From positions 1 through 27,766 of IMG/VR virus record IMGVR_UViG_3300028592_000072: a DNA stretch of 27,766 nt; one strand, 5' to 3'. Positions 14,692-22,784 of this stretch are shown piece after piece. The position numbers were made by a program, and so were the translations under genes. Each line of letters begins with the position of its first letter. The first letter of the stretch is position 1. The notes under the pieces were generated by a model. It had not been told where the DNA came from and did no database searches. It worked only from the letters and a program-made list of their open reading frames with translations. This stretch comes from a virus.

Positions 14692-14852
14692 TATCTTTGC
14701 TTCTTGGGTCGCCCGCCTTTCTTCTTGGGGGCTGTCTGCGGTGCCGGCTCGGGAACCCGCGCCCATCCCTTGGCAAGCATGATCCTGCCGGTGTTCGGGC
14801 CTTCCTCGACGATGCGGGTTTCCCCAGTTGACTTGTGCCTAAAGAGTCCCAT
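14691..14852 (-). CDS. Small basic structural-operon protein, 53 aa
   Basis: A 53-residue protein with a short beta-like N-terminus (MGLFRHKSTGETRIVEEGPN) and a Pro/Lys/Arg-rich tail (APQTAPKKKGGRPKKQR). The closing GGRPKKQR segment resembles an AT-hook-like DNA-binding stretch. It lies between the head-tail adaptor and the stopper and joins the latter by TAATG. Its overall plan (short IVEEG domain, basic tail) resembles the 69-residue protein at 15334-15543. I do not recognise the family; it could be a minor virion or assembly factor. Confidence 0.65.
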   Translation of the reverse strand: MGLFRHKSTGETRIVEEGPNTGRIMLAKGWARVPEPAPQTAPKKKGGRPKKQR

Positions 14853-14859
14853 GGTTCTC

Positions 14860-15333
14860 CTAAACGGTATATATCGGTCTGAACTGCTTGGCCATTTCGA
14901 GGCAGTGCTCGTGGACTTGCTCTCGCTTAAAACTCTGCTCGTCTGATTCGAAATCGTATCGTTTTGCGGCCATCGCGGCTTTGAGCATCCAAGCCTCGCA
15001 CGTCGCCTTGCGCAGGTCCCAGAGTTCGCCGATGTCGTTGGAGCATTCTTCCCATTCGCAGGTGCCGTCTGTGACCGTCCCGCCTTGCCCAGTCGGAAAG
15101 GTTGGCTCTGTGCCTCCGGAGGTACCAGCATCGATGCAGCGGTATCGGTGGCCGTTGCGAACGGTCGGCACTATGACCTGACCGTAGACGTATGCGGTTG
15201 CGGTGGCCCATGCGGTTGCCGTTGCCGCCTGGGAAAGCAGTGTCGACATTTGGTCGTCTGTCAAGGCGGGGTCCGACGAGTAGTCGGAGTCCCGCTTGAT
15301 CTTGGCTAGAGCCGCGGCTGAGTCGAGTGGCAT
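14860..15333 (-). CDS. Head-tail adaptor (gp6-like) with an inserted beta module
   Basis: The 157-residue protein has a helical start (AAALAKIKRDSDYSSDPALT) and a helical end (LWDLRKATCEAWMLKAAMAA followed by YDFESDEQSFKREQVHEHCLEM), the plan of all-helical connector proteins of the HK97 gp6 family. Residues about 42-98 are different: YVYGQVIVPTVRNGHRYRCI, then AGTSGGTEPTFPTGQGGTVT and TCEWEE. This is a small module (STaYxxGxxVxP...NGhxYrc...GTSGxxEPxFPtxxGxTVxDGTxxWxe) that recurs in phage structural proteins. It lies inside a helical scaffold, an unusual place. Position just after the capsid genes supports the connector call. Confidence 0.68.
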   Translation of the reverse strand: MPLDSAAALAKIKRDSDYSSDPALTDDQMSTLLSQAATATAWATATAYVYGQVIVPTVRNGHRYRCIDAGTSGGTEPTFPTGQGGTVTDGTCEWEECSNDIGELWDLRKATCEAWMLKAAMAAKRYDFESDEQSFKREQVHEHCLEMAKQFRPIYTV

Positions 15334-15543
15334 TTACTTGGTCTCGGGGGCTTTGGCTTTCGCCTTGGTTGCTGGCGGCTTGGATACCGCCTTTTCTTTG
15401 GTCGCGTCGAGGTTGAACCGATCGACTATCTCGTTGGGCACGTCCTTCGACTCGGAAAAGGCAAGGAACGCGGATTCCGGATCGCCATGCTCGACGATCT
15501 TGCTTCGATCTGCGTTCCAGTAGAGTCTGCGTCCTATCACCAT
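15334..15543 (-). CDS. Small protein next to the capsid genes, 69 aa
   Basis: The 69-residue sequence begins VIGRRLYWNADRSKIVEHGD and then PESAFLAFSESKDVPNEIVD. The RLYxxxDxxxIVExGDPxxAxL pattern is one I associate with small uncharacterised proteins found close to phage capsid genes. The end is Lys/Ala/Pro-rich (KAVSKPPATKAKAKAPETK). ATG 15543 is the first start after the previous gene; an open extension upstream runs antisense through the decoration gene. No catalytic motif is visible. Confidence 0.68.
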   Translation of the reverse strand: MVIGRRLYWNADRSKIVEHGDPESAFLAFSESKDVPNEIVDRFNLDATKEKAVSKPPATKAKAKAPETK

Positions 15544-15547
15544 GGGC

Positions 15548-15907
15548 CTATCCTTCCGCCGTCCAGGTTCCAGCGAACCCGAGGCAGTCCCAAGTGCCGG
15601 CAACAAGGCACTCGATGTCGACCCACTCGCCGATCGCGTCCGCGACGAGGTACTTGCCTGCCGCGCCTTGGGCGCCGGTGGATGGGAGGGCAATGGTCTC
15701 GGTGCCGTTCGGGTCTATCCGAAGTTCTTGGGCTTCGTTGAGATAAAACCGGAACTTCATTCCGACCTCTGCCGCGGGAAGGGTTACGGTGATCGTGCCC
15801 GCCGCGCCCTGGTTTGTCAGGGTTTTTCCGAGGTCGTCGGAAGTCAGGGTGTACGACGCCGTCTTGACGAGGGACGGGGTTCTGTTTCCGCCTTGAATCT
15901 TTGGCAT
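15548..15907 (-). CDS. Probable head decoration / head-fibre protein
   Basis: This 119-residue protein is all-beta in appearance: SYTLTSDDLGKTLTNQGAAG, then ITVTLPAAEVGMKFRFYLNE, then RIDPNGTETIALPSTGAQG, and a closing IGEWVDIECLVAGTWDCLGF. The pattern (xxxYTLTxxDxGxTxTNxGAxGxxTxTLPxA) is used by jelly-roll or trimeric appendage proteins exposed on phage capsids or fibres. It lies directly downstream of the capsid gene with its own AAGGAG ribosome site, as decoration proteins do, so the decoration role is likely but is inferred. Confidence 0.6.
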   Translation of the reverse strand: MPKIQGGNRTPSLVKTASYTLTSDDLGKTLTNQGAAGTITVTLPAAEVGMKFRFYLNEAQELRIDPNGTETIALPSTGAQGAAGKYLVADAIGEWVDIECLVAGTWDCLGFAGTWTAEG

Positions 15908-15929
15908 TTGATTTCTTCTCCTTGAAGAT

Positions 15930-15953
15930 GCCCCCGGGATCGCTCCCGAGGGC
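15930..15953 (-). promoter_or_regulatory. Stable GNRA-capped hairpin between capsid and decoration genes
   Basis: On the minus strand GCCCTCGGGA-GCGA-TCCCGGGGGC gives a 10-bp stem with one G-U pair and a GCGA tetraloop. It starts 12 nt after the capsid stop codon and is followed by the AAGGAG ribosome site of the next gene, with no U-tract. On the plus strand the same pairing has a C-A mismatch, so the element suits minus-strand RNA. It is likely an mRNA 3'-end stabiliser or processing point that keeps capsid mRNA abundant. Confidence 0.7.
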
Positions 15954-15964
15954 TAGGCGGTCGA

Positions 15965-17215
15965 CTAGAGGCCGGTCACCGAGCAGAACGCGGTCTCTCG
16001 GTACACGGCCAGGGCGATTCTTTCCTCTGCAAGCAAGACGAGCTTGTTGTAGATGAAGTAATCGCTGTGGCTGTCCGTCGCCTTGAGGACGATGCCCGTG
16101 CGTCGGAAAAGTTCCGAATACTGTCGGAAAGCGCCGACGAGGGCGGTGTTCTCGGTGATCGCCGGTGTGACGACCACAGGCTTGCCCCAGATGCGCTGCG
16201 GGCCGGCTTCTGAGGGCGGTCCCCAGATGTAGATGCCGTCCGTCGTGCGGAGCAACCGAATCGGCTCCCAATCGTTCGGGTGGATGACCACCGCGTCGGG
16301 TTCGGCAAAGCCGGTGCCTGCCGAGACGCCGCGAACCTTGGTCATCGCCTTGAAGATCGCATCTGCCCGAACGTCCGCACCCAATGCCTGGGTTTGGATG
16401 CCAGTGCGATCGAGGATGCCAGAAATGTTCGGTGCGGTGCCGTTGCCGACGAGGATCTGAAGGTCCTCTCGCTGCATGATCTGCATCGCCAATCGGTTTT
16501 GGATCAGCGACTCCATGCCGGGAACGTCGGCGAGCTGCTCTTCGGTGACGGGAATCCAAACCGCGATCTTCTGAACCGGGTCGGTGATTTCCGTCCAAAC
16601 GAGTGCCGCCTCGCCCTTGACCGCGCCTTCTGCGACTTCGGCCGCGCCAGACGTGTGGGTCGTTTCCCGCATGTACTTGATGGCGCTCTCCGAGGTCGGG
16701 GTGTTTGGCATCAAGTCGGCGACGACGAGCTGTCGGAGCGGATACTCCTCGACTCGGCTCTGTCGCTGAACGAACGGGGCAAACCCCGCAGTCGTCTCGA
16801 CGAGAGTCTTCATTTCGACGTCGAGGTTCGCCTCAAAGCGCATCTGGCCGGTGCTCTTGTACCGTTCCATGGCCGCCTTGATCTGCGGGTTGTCCGACAA
16901 CGCCTTGCGCAAGTTGAACGGTTCGGGCTTTTCTTCCTTGCCCTTACCCTCTCCCGGCTGCAGGATCCGGTTGTCCGGCGTCCGGTTGGTGTCGAGCGCC
17001 TTCGCGTTCTGCGCGGCGATCTCGGCTGCCTTGACCTCGGACTCGTGCTCCTCTTGGAGCTTGTTCAGCTCGTCGTTGCGGTCGTTGACCTCTTTCAGTT
17101 GGTCGGCCGAGAGGTTGTACGACTTGGACCCGTCAGCGGCCGTTGCCGTGTTCTTGTCGAAAAGTTCCTTAAGCTCGTTTCGCTTCTGGATGATGACGTT
17201 AAGCTTTGCGCTCAT
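15965..17215 (-). CDS. Major capsid protein, HK97 fold
   Basis: The 416-residue protein has the HK97 gp5 plan. An N-terminal delta (scaffold-like) domain forms a coiled coil (about residues 1-75) with a charged Lys/Glu linker (GKGKEEKPEPF), then the mature capsid begins near residue 100. Capsid-family motifs are visible: EYPLRQLV, TSGAAEVAEGAVKGEA, KIAVWIPVTEEQLADVPGME, AVVIHPNDWEPIRLLRTTDG, then WGKPVVVTPAITENTALVGA. The protease that should remove the delta domain is encoded immediately upstream. A ribosome site AAGGAG precedes the start by about 12 nt, and a stable hairpin follows the gene. Confidence 0.95.
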   Translation of the reverse strand: MSAKLNVIIQKRNELKELFDKNTATAADGSKSYNLSADQLKEVNDRNDELNKLQEEHESEVKAAEIAAQNAKALDTNRTPDNRILQPGEGKGKEEKPEPFNLRKALSDNPQIKAAMERYKSTGQMRFEANLDVEMKTLVETTAGFAPFVQRQSRVEEYPLRQLVVADLMPNTPTSESAIKYMRETTHTSGAAEVAEGAVKGEAALVWTEITDPVQKIAVWIPVTEEQLADVPGMESLIQNRLAMQIMQREDLQILVGNGTAPNISGILDRTGIQTQALGADVRADAIFKAMTKVRGVSAGTGFAEPDAVVIHPNDWEPIRLLRTTDGIYIWGPPSEAGPQRIWGKPVVVTPAITENTALVGAFRQYSELFRRTGIVLKATDSHSDYFIYNKLVLLAEERIALAVYRETAFCSVTGL

Positions 17216-17231
17216 TTCGTGTGGGTTCTCC

Positions 17232-18047
17232 TTAAACCGCCACGCCGTTCAGGCGGGCGTCGAGTGCCGAGAGCCGCGCAAGTTGCGCAATGGCTTCGGA
17301 CTGATTGTCGACCTCATGCCCTGCGCCAAGAAGTTTTTTGAACTCCCCGCACAGGCCGTCGAGGTCGGTGGTGATCGCAAGGATTTCCTCGCGTTGAGCG
17401 TCGGACAGGGATCGGGACTCCTTGAGGCGGGTGTCCACCTTCCATCTGGCGCGCTCGAGAAAGTCCTTCACGGCGGAACCCACCGCGTCGGAGTGACGAT
17501 TGAAGCTCAGTTCGGAACCCGAACCGCGCTTTGCCGCAAGGATGTCGGCGCCCGCGTTGGCGGGGACCGAGACCGGCGACACTTCGTAAAGTCGGACCTG
17601 GGTGATCAGGCGGATGCCGTCTTTCCACCAAGGGAGGCGGGCGATCGCTTGATCCCATGCCTCTTTGCCCATCAGGGCGTGCCCCTGTTCCTCGGAGAGC
17701 ATGGAATATGCTTCGACCTTGAACCCGATGGACATCTTTGTCACGACGCCGTCTTTGATGAGCGTCATCGCGTCGCGCCCTTGGGCCGTGTCCGAAACCT
17801 GTGCCTTCAAGAACAGCCCCTTTGCGTCCTCAAAAGCATCGACCGGCTTGCCGATGGGATTGTCCCATTGGTGTTGCCAAGCGATAAACCCAGACTTAAG
17901 GAACTCTGTCAGGGTGTTCTTGAACGCTCCGCGCTGGACGATGTCGCCGTCCGAGTCGTAGTCCCAGGTGTTGGCATAGCCGGCGAACTGGTTCGGCTCG
18001 ATTCCGTCGCCCTGCGACTTGAACGATAGGGTTTTGATCTCTTTCAT
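17232..18047 (-). CDS. HK97-family prohead protease
   Basis: The 271-residue protein contains the U35 serine-protease set: H59 in AWQHQWDNPIGK, S106 in VVTKMSIGF and E155 in VRLYEVSPVSVPAN, plus the early FAGYANTWDYDSDGDIVQRG signature. It would mature the capsid by removing the N-terminal delta domain of the next gene product and then be degraded. The C-terminal 90 residues (RARWKVDTRLKESRSL, EEILAITTDLDGLC and so on) are helical and charged, and could serve as internal scaffold. It follows the portal gene with a 4-nt gap. Confidence 0.93.
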   Translation of the reverse strand: MKEIKTLSFKSQGDGIEPNQFAGYANTWDYDSDGDIVQRGAFKNTLTEFLKSGFIAWQHQWDNPIGKPVDAFEDAKGLFLKAQVSDTAQGRDAMTLIKDGVVTKMSIGFKVEAYSMLSEEQGHALMGKEAWDQAIARLPWWKDGIRLITQVRLYEVSPVSVPANAGADILAAKRGSGSELSFNRHSDAVGSAVKDFLERARWKVDTRLKESRSLSDAQREEILAITTDLDGLCGEFKKLLGAGHEVDNQSEAIAQLARLSALDARLNGVAV

Positions 18048-18051
18048 GGGT

Positions 18052-20442
18052 TTAGCTGGCCTTTGGCATCCTGCGTGCAGCCGCCGATGCTAGCGCCTCG
18101 TCTACTGTCGCCGGTCGTCTCATCGATCCCCAGCGGGCGTCGTGCGTCTGAGTGACAAGGTCGTCGAACCCAACCTTGCCGGAACGATACAAATCGAATA
18201 GCTGTGAGCCGAGAATCTGCTCTTGCTCCTCGTCGCTTAAATCGGAGAACTTCTCTTTGCCGCTTGCCATCGAAAGCGGGGCATCCGTGAGGTTAGGAAC
18301 CATCACACAACGGCATTGCGGGTGCCCGTCGAGCGTGTCAGACGAGTCGTGCTTAGTGCCGTGCATCGCAAAGCAGGCTGCGCAAGTCCGCGAGTCGCTC
18401 GCGCTCATCCAGATCCAACCGGTCATGATGTCGGAGTTCTGAAGGTACGTTTGGCGGGTCGCCTCCCGTGCCGCCCGATGCGGCTCGGTCCTGGCGATGG
18501 TGAGCGCCCGGTTGCGGTTGCCGCCAAGGACGGGATCCAACGCCCTGGCAAGATCTTGGGAACCTTTGCCGAGGGCGATGTGCTCGAAGATGGCTTCTTT
18601 TGCCTTCTGCGCCATGTCGGGGCCGAGCTCGGCGAACAGCGCCGAAAGGGGAGAACCGTCCGACGCGAAACCGGCGAAAGATTCAAGTTGTCTGATCGGT
18701 AACCGGTTGAAGGAGATGTTGAGCCCCGCCTCGTCTGCGGCGATAGTCGTCATGCGCTCGGCATAGAAACTTGCGAGGTTGACGAACTCCCTTTGTTGTT
18801 CGGTGGTGCGCGTGGTCGCCGTGATCCCGAACTCCTCCATTTCGTCGTTGATCTGGTTGATCAGCGCGAGATACTTTGCCTCTCCCTTGAGCCAACCCTC
18901 GGAAACTTCCTCTCCCGCTGCCTGGGCATCGTCGATCCTTCGAGCGAGTTCGTTGAGCCGCTTAACCAGGGCTTCCTCGACCATGGAGAGCAATGCCCCG
19001 AGTTCGGCGATGACAGCCTCGTCCTTGCTGATGAGCGCCTTGCGGAAGTTTTGCGCGGCTTGCTCGAGGGTGAGCACCGAATCCTTCTTGAACTCTTTGC
19101 CCTTCTTACCGGGTTCGGGGAGCATCGGCGCAGTCGGATCGGGCATCGGGTTGGCGATCCTGACCCACTCGGAGCGGTAGACCTCGTCGGACTTCGAGTC
19201 GGCGTCGTAGCCCATTTCCGATCGCGCTTCACTACGCTTGATCAGGTCGGAGGTCCAAAGGAGCGCAAACCTCTTGGCGCGCGCATCCTCATCCTCTTGC
19301 AATGCGTTTATGTCGGAGACGTCAAAGCCGGTCTGCCAGTTCTCGTCTACAGTGAACTCGGGAAGCAGGGATGCGTCGAGCCCGTCTTTGAAAACCCGGT
19401 GCATCGGTAGGACCGCGTTTCGATACGCCTGCTCTTGCTCTGTTTCGGCGTTGCTGTAGGTGTTGCGCTCTAGCCCAGCGCCAAGTTTGACGACTCCTGG
19501 GGGAATGCGGAAAACTGCGCAAATCCTTTCCTCCGGCGTCATCCGCGACTCGCGGGCGTTTACCTCGGAAGGCGAAAACGACAGCTTGTCGAACTTGAGC
19601 GGGATGGAGTTGACGACCATCGAGTCTTTGTTGATCGCCTTGGTCGCCCGCCCGAACTTGTCTTTGATTGCCTCGGCATCCTCTTTCTCGATCGGCTTGA
19701 TCGCGCCCGAAGTGATCAGGGAGGTGTCTGGCTGGATGACCCAAGTGCCGACGCCCATCTTGTAGAGCATCGATGCCGCATAGATCGCACTCTGCTGGTC
19801 GGTGAACACGTCGAGCAAAGCAGCCTTGAAGCGAGAGAGCCCCTTGCGGATGTTGCGGGGATCCAACCCCTGACGGAAGTGGACAACGTCCTCGGGCTTG
19901 AGTTCGTAGGTTCCGCCAGCCGATGAGTATACGTATCGGCTTATGAACTGCGACCCATCCTTTGGCCAGTCGGGCTCGATCAGGTGATGGGGGACGTACT
20001 GTAAGCCGACCACCGAACGGCCGTTTCGGAGTTTGTACCAATAACTGTTCCCGTCGAGCATCAGGCTCAGCACCGATGCCTGCCAAAGCGGAAGTGCGCC
20101 GTAGTCGCTGTTCGGGCGGCGCATCATTCGCTGGAATGCGACGATGTCGGCTTTCTTGCTCGGGAACGGCTCCCACTCGGGTTGCCCGGAGTCGCCTTCG
20201 CTGTAGACCCTCATTGGAGCCTCGGGCCAGACGTCCATCATCCACGCAAGGCACGCCATGACCGCGCTGTTGGTGAGCGGGTCGAGCTTCTCGATCGCGT
20301 TGTTGATGTCCTCGCGGTCGACGTTCAGGTTGAGCGTAAAGTTGGTGCCGTGAGCATCCCAGCCACGGGCGTACCGCTGGTTCTCGCCTTGCGGAAACCG
20401 AAACGCGGTGATCGCTGATTTTAAGCGGTTGAATAGTGGCAT
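18052..20442 (-). CDS. Portal protein fused to a MuF-type (SPP1 gp7-like) minor head domain
   Basis: The first about 430 residues are an HK97-type portal. SAVMACLAWMMDVWPEAPMR and WYKLRNGRSVVGLQYVPHHL occur early, ERICAVFRIPPGVVKLGAGL near 305-324, and the SNAETEQEQAYRNAVLPMHR stretch at 330-349 is diagnostic. A coiled linker (455-540) follows. Residues about 600-720 show the Phage_Mu_F pattern: LARALDPVLGGNRNRALTIA, RTEPHRAAREATRQTY and ASDSRTCAACFAMHG. A Cys/His set (C687, C690, H694, H707, C710, C712) fits the family's metal-binding end. Portal and MuF proteins are usually separate genes, so a single 796-residue chain is unusual. No frameshift or stop separates the parts. Confidence 0.9.
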   Translation of the reverse strand: MPLFNRLKSAITAFRFPQGENQRYARGWDAHGTNFTLNLNVDREDINNAIEKLDPLTNSAVMACLAWMMDVWPEAPMRVYSEGDSGQPEWEPFPSKKADIVAFQRMMRRPNSDYGALPLWQASVLSLMLDGNSYWYKLRNGRSVVGLQYVPHHLIEPDWPKDGSQFISRYVYSSAGGTYELKPEDVVHFRQGLDPRNIRKGLSRFKAALLDVFTDQQSAIYAASMLYKMGVGTWVIQPDTSLITSGAIKPIEKEDAEAIKDKFGRATKAINKDSMVVNSIPLKFDKLSFSPSEVNARESRMTPEERICAVFRIPPGVVKLGAGLERNTYSNAETEQEQAYRNAVLPMHRVFKDGLDASLLPEFTVDENWQTGFDVSDINALQEDEDARAKRFALLWTSDLIKRSEARSEMGYDADSKSDEVYRSEWVRIANPMPDPTAPMLPEPGKKGKEFKKDSVLTLEQAAQNFRKALISKDEAVIAELGALLSMVEEALVKRLNELARRIDDAQAAGEEVSEGWLKGEAKYLALINQINDEMEEFGITATTRTTEQQREFVNLASFYAERMTTIAADEAGLNISFNRLPIRQLESFAGFASDGSPLSALFAELGPDMAQKAKEAIFEHIALGKGSQDLARALDPVLGGNRNRALTIARTEPHRAAREATRQTYLQNSDIMTGWIWMSASDSRTCAACFAMHGTKHDSSDTLDGHPQCRCVMVPNLTDAPLSMASGKEKFSDLSDEEQEQILGSQLFDLYRSGKVGFDDLVTQTHDARWGSMRRPATVDEALASAAARRMPKAS

Positions 20443-20445
20443 GGG

Positions 20446-21972
20446 CTAATAGGCCGACCAAGTCAGGGTCGGGGGGCTGAGTTCGTTGTATCCGTCGCTG
20501 AACGCATCGGCAAAGTCGTCGTGCTCGTGGGTCTCATCCTCTGTGAATTTGCGCAGCTCGTTGAGGGCGAAATGGTTCCATTCGCCGCGAAGAAACTTGA
20601 CGTTGCCGCCGTTGACCTTGTCGGCGATGCCGCGCGCCCGGACCGCCTTTTTGCCTGTGACGGGTTCGATCCTGACTGACAGCCCTTTGCTGACCGGTTC
20701 GAGCATCTGGCGAAACTGCATCGCCTGATCCTTTCCTGCTTGACCGGGGTCCTGCGGGAGGTGGACGATTCCACCGCGATACCGCTGGAACCACTCGACT
20801 TTGCTGCGGATCTCTGCGCGGACCTTGTCGCTTGAAATCTGCCGGCGAAAGACGTCGAGGACATAGACAACGCCATTCTTGCCGATGGCCATCAGCACCC
20901 ATACCGTGTAGTCGCCGCCGCCTTCGGTGGCCGCCAGGTCGAATGCAAGGGCGAACCGAAGTTCTATGTCGTCGGGGAGTTCGTCGACGATCTCGATCTT
21001 TGTGTGGTCAAAGAAGTAGCCGTCTGCTTGGCTGACTTCGTGCTGTGCTTCCCGCAGGAAGGTCCTGTACCCCCAGGCGTTGATCTGGGCTTCGCAAATA
21101 GCGATGTCTTGCCCGTCCCATGTTGGAGTGCCGCCGACGATCTTGTAAATCTTTCGTCCGTCGCCGCGGTCGACCGTTTCAACCTCGAGGCCTTCGATTG
21201 CAACGCTGATTGGCGGGACGACGCGGTCGAGGAGAAAGTCCGCTCGATCGTCCTGTAGCCTTGCGACTATTCCTTCGTCGTGGATCAGGTTTTGCAGAAA
21301 CAGCAGCGCGACGTCGGGAGAACCTGCCGGAATGATAGCCGACTTTACGGTCTCTTGCTTTCTTTCGACAGTGCGAGGGCTGTCGTTCTGGTTGTCGATG
21401 TCGTCGAAGATGATCAGCCCGGGGCGATCCTCGTCGATCTTCGCGCCACGACTTGCGGTGTCAAGCCCAATACCCTCGACGCTGAACCCGTTGGATACCC
21501 GAAGTTGGTTTCGGCGCCACCCTTTCGAGCTGCCGTACTTGTTCAGCGCCCTGTCCATGCCGAGCCGCTCGAACAAATTTGCGACTGCGGCAACGTGCTT
21601 ATCGGCTTGGTCCTGGGTTTCGGACACATAGAGCACGTACTTGCGTGCAAGTTTGAAGCCTATCCTTGCAATTCCAAGTTCGCCGGTGGTGGACTTGGCA
21701 CCACCTCTGGGCCAGACCTCTACCCTTGGCGCAGGACGCGTCCCTGGCTCGAGCGCCTCGATCCAATCCCACAATCGCAAGTGGCGCTCACCAAAGGGCT
21801 TGTAGACGTACCCCGGAAAGTTGCCAGCCAGCCAGGTCAGCAATTCTTGCCCCTCTGCCTGTGCGTTGAGCCCCTTGTCGCTGTCCCAAACTTGCCGCGC
21901 TATTCCTCTGGCGAACCCTCCAAGGTCGTCGAGTTTGATTCCCTTAGACTCTCTTGGAAGAATGCTAGCCAT
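20446..21972 (-). CDS. terL: Terminase large subunit (TerL)
   Basis: The 508-residue protein has both halves of a packaging motor. The ATPase half has Walker A PRGGAKST (88-95) and Walker B GLIIFDDID (185-193). The RNase H-like nuclease half has D345 in FALAFDLAATEGGGDYT, and a late acidic stretch HDDFADAFSDGYNEL (about 480-493) that should supply the third metal ligand. It pumps DNA through the portal encoded just downstream (3-nt gap) and cuts the concatemer. The gene starts 73 nt inside the end of the small-subunit gene. Confidence 0.95.
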   Translation of the reverse strand: MASILPRESKGIKLDDLGGFARGIARQVWDSDKGLNAQAEGQELLTWLAGNFPGYVYKPFGERHLRLWDWIEALEPGTRPAPRVEVWPRGGAKSTTGELGIARIGFKLARKYVLYVSETQDQADKHVAAVANLFERLGMDRALNKYGSSKGWRRNQLRVSNGFSVEGIGLDTASRGAKIDEDRPGLIIFDDIDNQNDSPRTVERKQETVKSAIIPAGSPDVALLFLQNLIHDEGIVARLQDDRADFLLDRVVPPISVAIEGLEVETVDRGDGRKIYKIVGGTPTWDGQDIAICEAQINAWGYRTFLREAQHEVSQADGYFFDHTKIEIVDELPDDIELRFALAFDLAATEGGGDYTVWVLMAIGKNGVVYVLDVFRRQISSDKVRAEIRSKVEWFQRYRGGIVHLPQDPGQAGKDQAMQFRQMLEPVSKGLSVRIEPVTGKKAVRARGIADKVNGGNVKFLRGEWNHFALNELRKFTEDETHEHDDFADAFSDGYNELSPPTLTWSAY

Positions 21973-22436
21973 CGTTCGAATTCGGACTGGTTGTCCTTGT
22001 AGAAGGCGGCCTGTACCTTGATCACCCGCTCAAGCAGGTCGCGGTCGACGATCTCGGTGACGACCGTTGCTGTCGGGCCTCCGAACTGCTGGTCGAGCCA
22101 ATACCTGATCGCCTGGAAGTCGCCGCCGATTACCTTGGCGGCGAGCTGCCCGATCGCCATCTCGTTGATGGACTTTTGGGTCGGCTCGTCGCTTGCCTTG
22201 GAGAGTGCTTCGAGGAAGTCTCGTCGGTTCTTTAGGTCCTTTCGCGCTTGGACGCCAGAAGCGCCGTGGTATTTGCAGACGCTCAAGCCCTTCGCGGCAG
22301 AGTGGGAACATTGCCCGGAACGGTCAGTCTTCCATGCCTGGCAGCGTTTGCCGCCCTTGCCTACTTTCTTGGCGATCAGCGGCTCGAAGTGGGACTTGTC
22401 GGGATAGCGCGGATCCTGCTCGGGCAGTACGGCCAA
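21900..22436 (-). CDS. terS: Putative terminase small subunit with a Cys/His zinc motif
   Basis: The 178-residue protein opens with a Cys/His motif (C32, C43, C54, H57 in RCQAWKTDRSGQCSHSAAKG LSVCKYHG, about residues 31-58). This is the HGGxxx-type zinc sequence common at the start of some TerS and other phage DNA-binding proteins. The rest is helical (SDEPTQKSINEMAIGQLAAK, DRDLLERVIKVQAAFYKDNQ). The TTG start at 22436 is supported by AAGGAG eight bases before it. Position directly before and overlapping TerL (73 nt) makes TerS the best reading; the zinc region could bind the packaging site. It is not a close match to the classic TerS families I know, so the call is moderate. Confidence 0.6.
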   Translation of the reverse strand: MAVLPEQDPRYPDKSHFEPLIAKKVGKGGKRCQAWKTDRSGQCSHSAAKGLSVCKYHGASGVQARKDLKNRRDFLEALSKASDEPTQKSINEMAIGQLAAKVIGGDFQAIRYWLDQQFGGPTATVVTEIVDRDLLERVIKVQAAFYKDNQSEFERWLAFFQESLRESNSTTLEGSPEE

Positions 22437-22439
22437 ACC

Positions 22440-22784
22440 TCACCGCTCCTTTGCCCGCATGATGTTTTTATACACCCGGCTCAGGGCTTCGTTGGCGTCC
22501 AAGATGAACTCGGCCACGTCGTAGTCCTCGGCCGACTTGGCGGATTTGATCGCATGGAGGATGGCAAGGACTTCCGGATCCTCGACCGGTTCTGCGATGG
22601 CTTGTGGCTGGTCGACCTTGACCCACTCGCGCGAGACGGTCGCCTTGTTTCGCTCCCAATAGCCCTTGCTGACGTATTCTCCCGCTTCCGGGTTGCCGTC
22701 GTCGCCCCTGCGGTATACGAAGTACCCTTTGGGCTCTTGGCGGTCGTCGACGTGGTCGGCGGTGTCTAAATTCTTTTCAGGCAT
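22440..22784 (-). CDS. Hypothetical protein, 114 aa
   Basis: I do not recognise this protein. It is acidic, with a disordered start (PEKNLDTADHVDDRQEPKGY), a segment YFVYRRGDDGNPEAGEYVSK and a helical end (DVAEFILDANEALSRVYKNI) followed by a basic tail MRAKER. ATG 22784 is chosen because AGGAGG lies eight bases before it. The open frame extends another 22 residues upstream, without a ribosome site there. It overlaps the NTase-like gene by 8 nt and precedes the TerS gene by 3 nt, so it belongs to the packaging transcript. Confidence 0.7.
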   Translation of the reverse strand: MPEKNLDTADHVDDRQEPKGYFVYRRGDDGNPEAGEYVSKGYWERNKATVSREWVKVDQPQAIAEPVEDPEVLAILHAIKSAKSAEDYDVAEFILDANEALSRVYKNIMRAKER

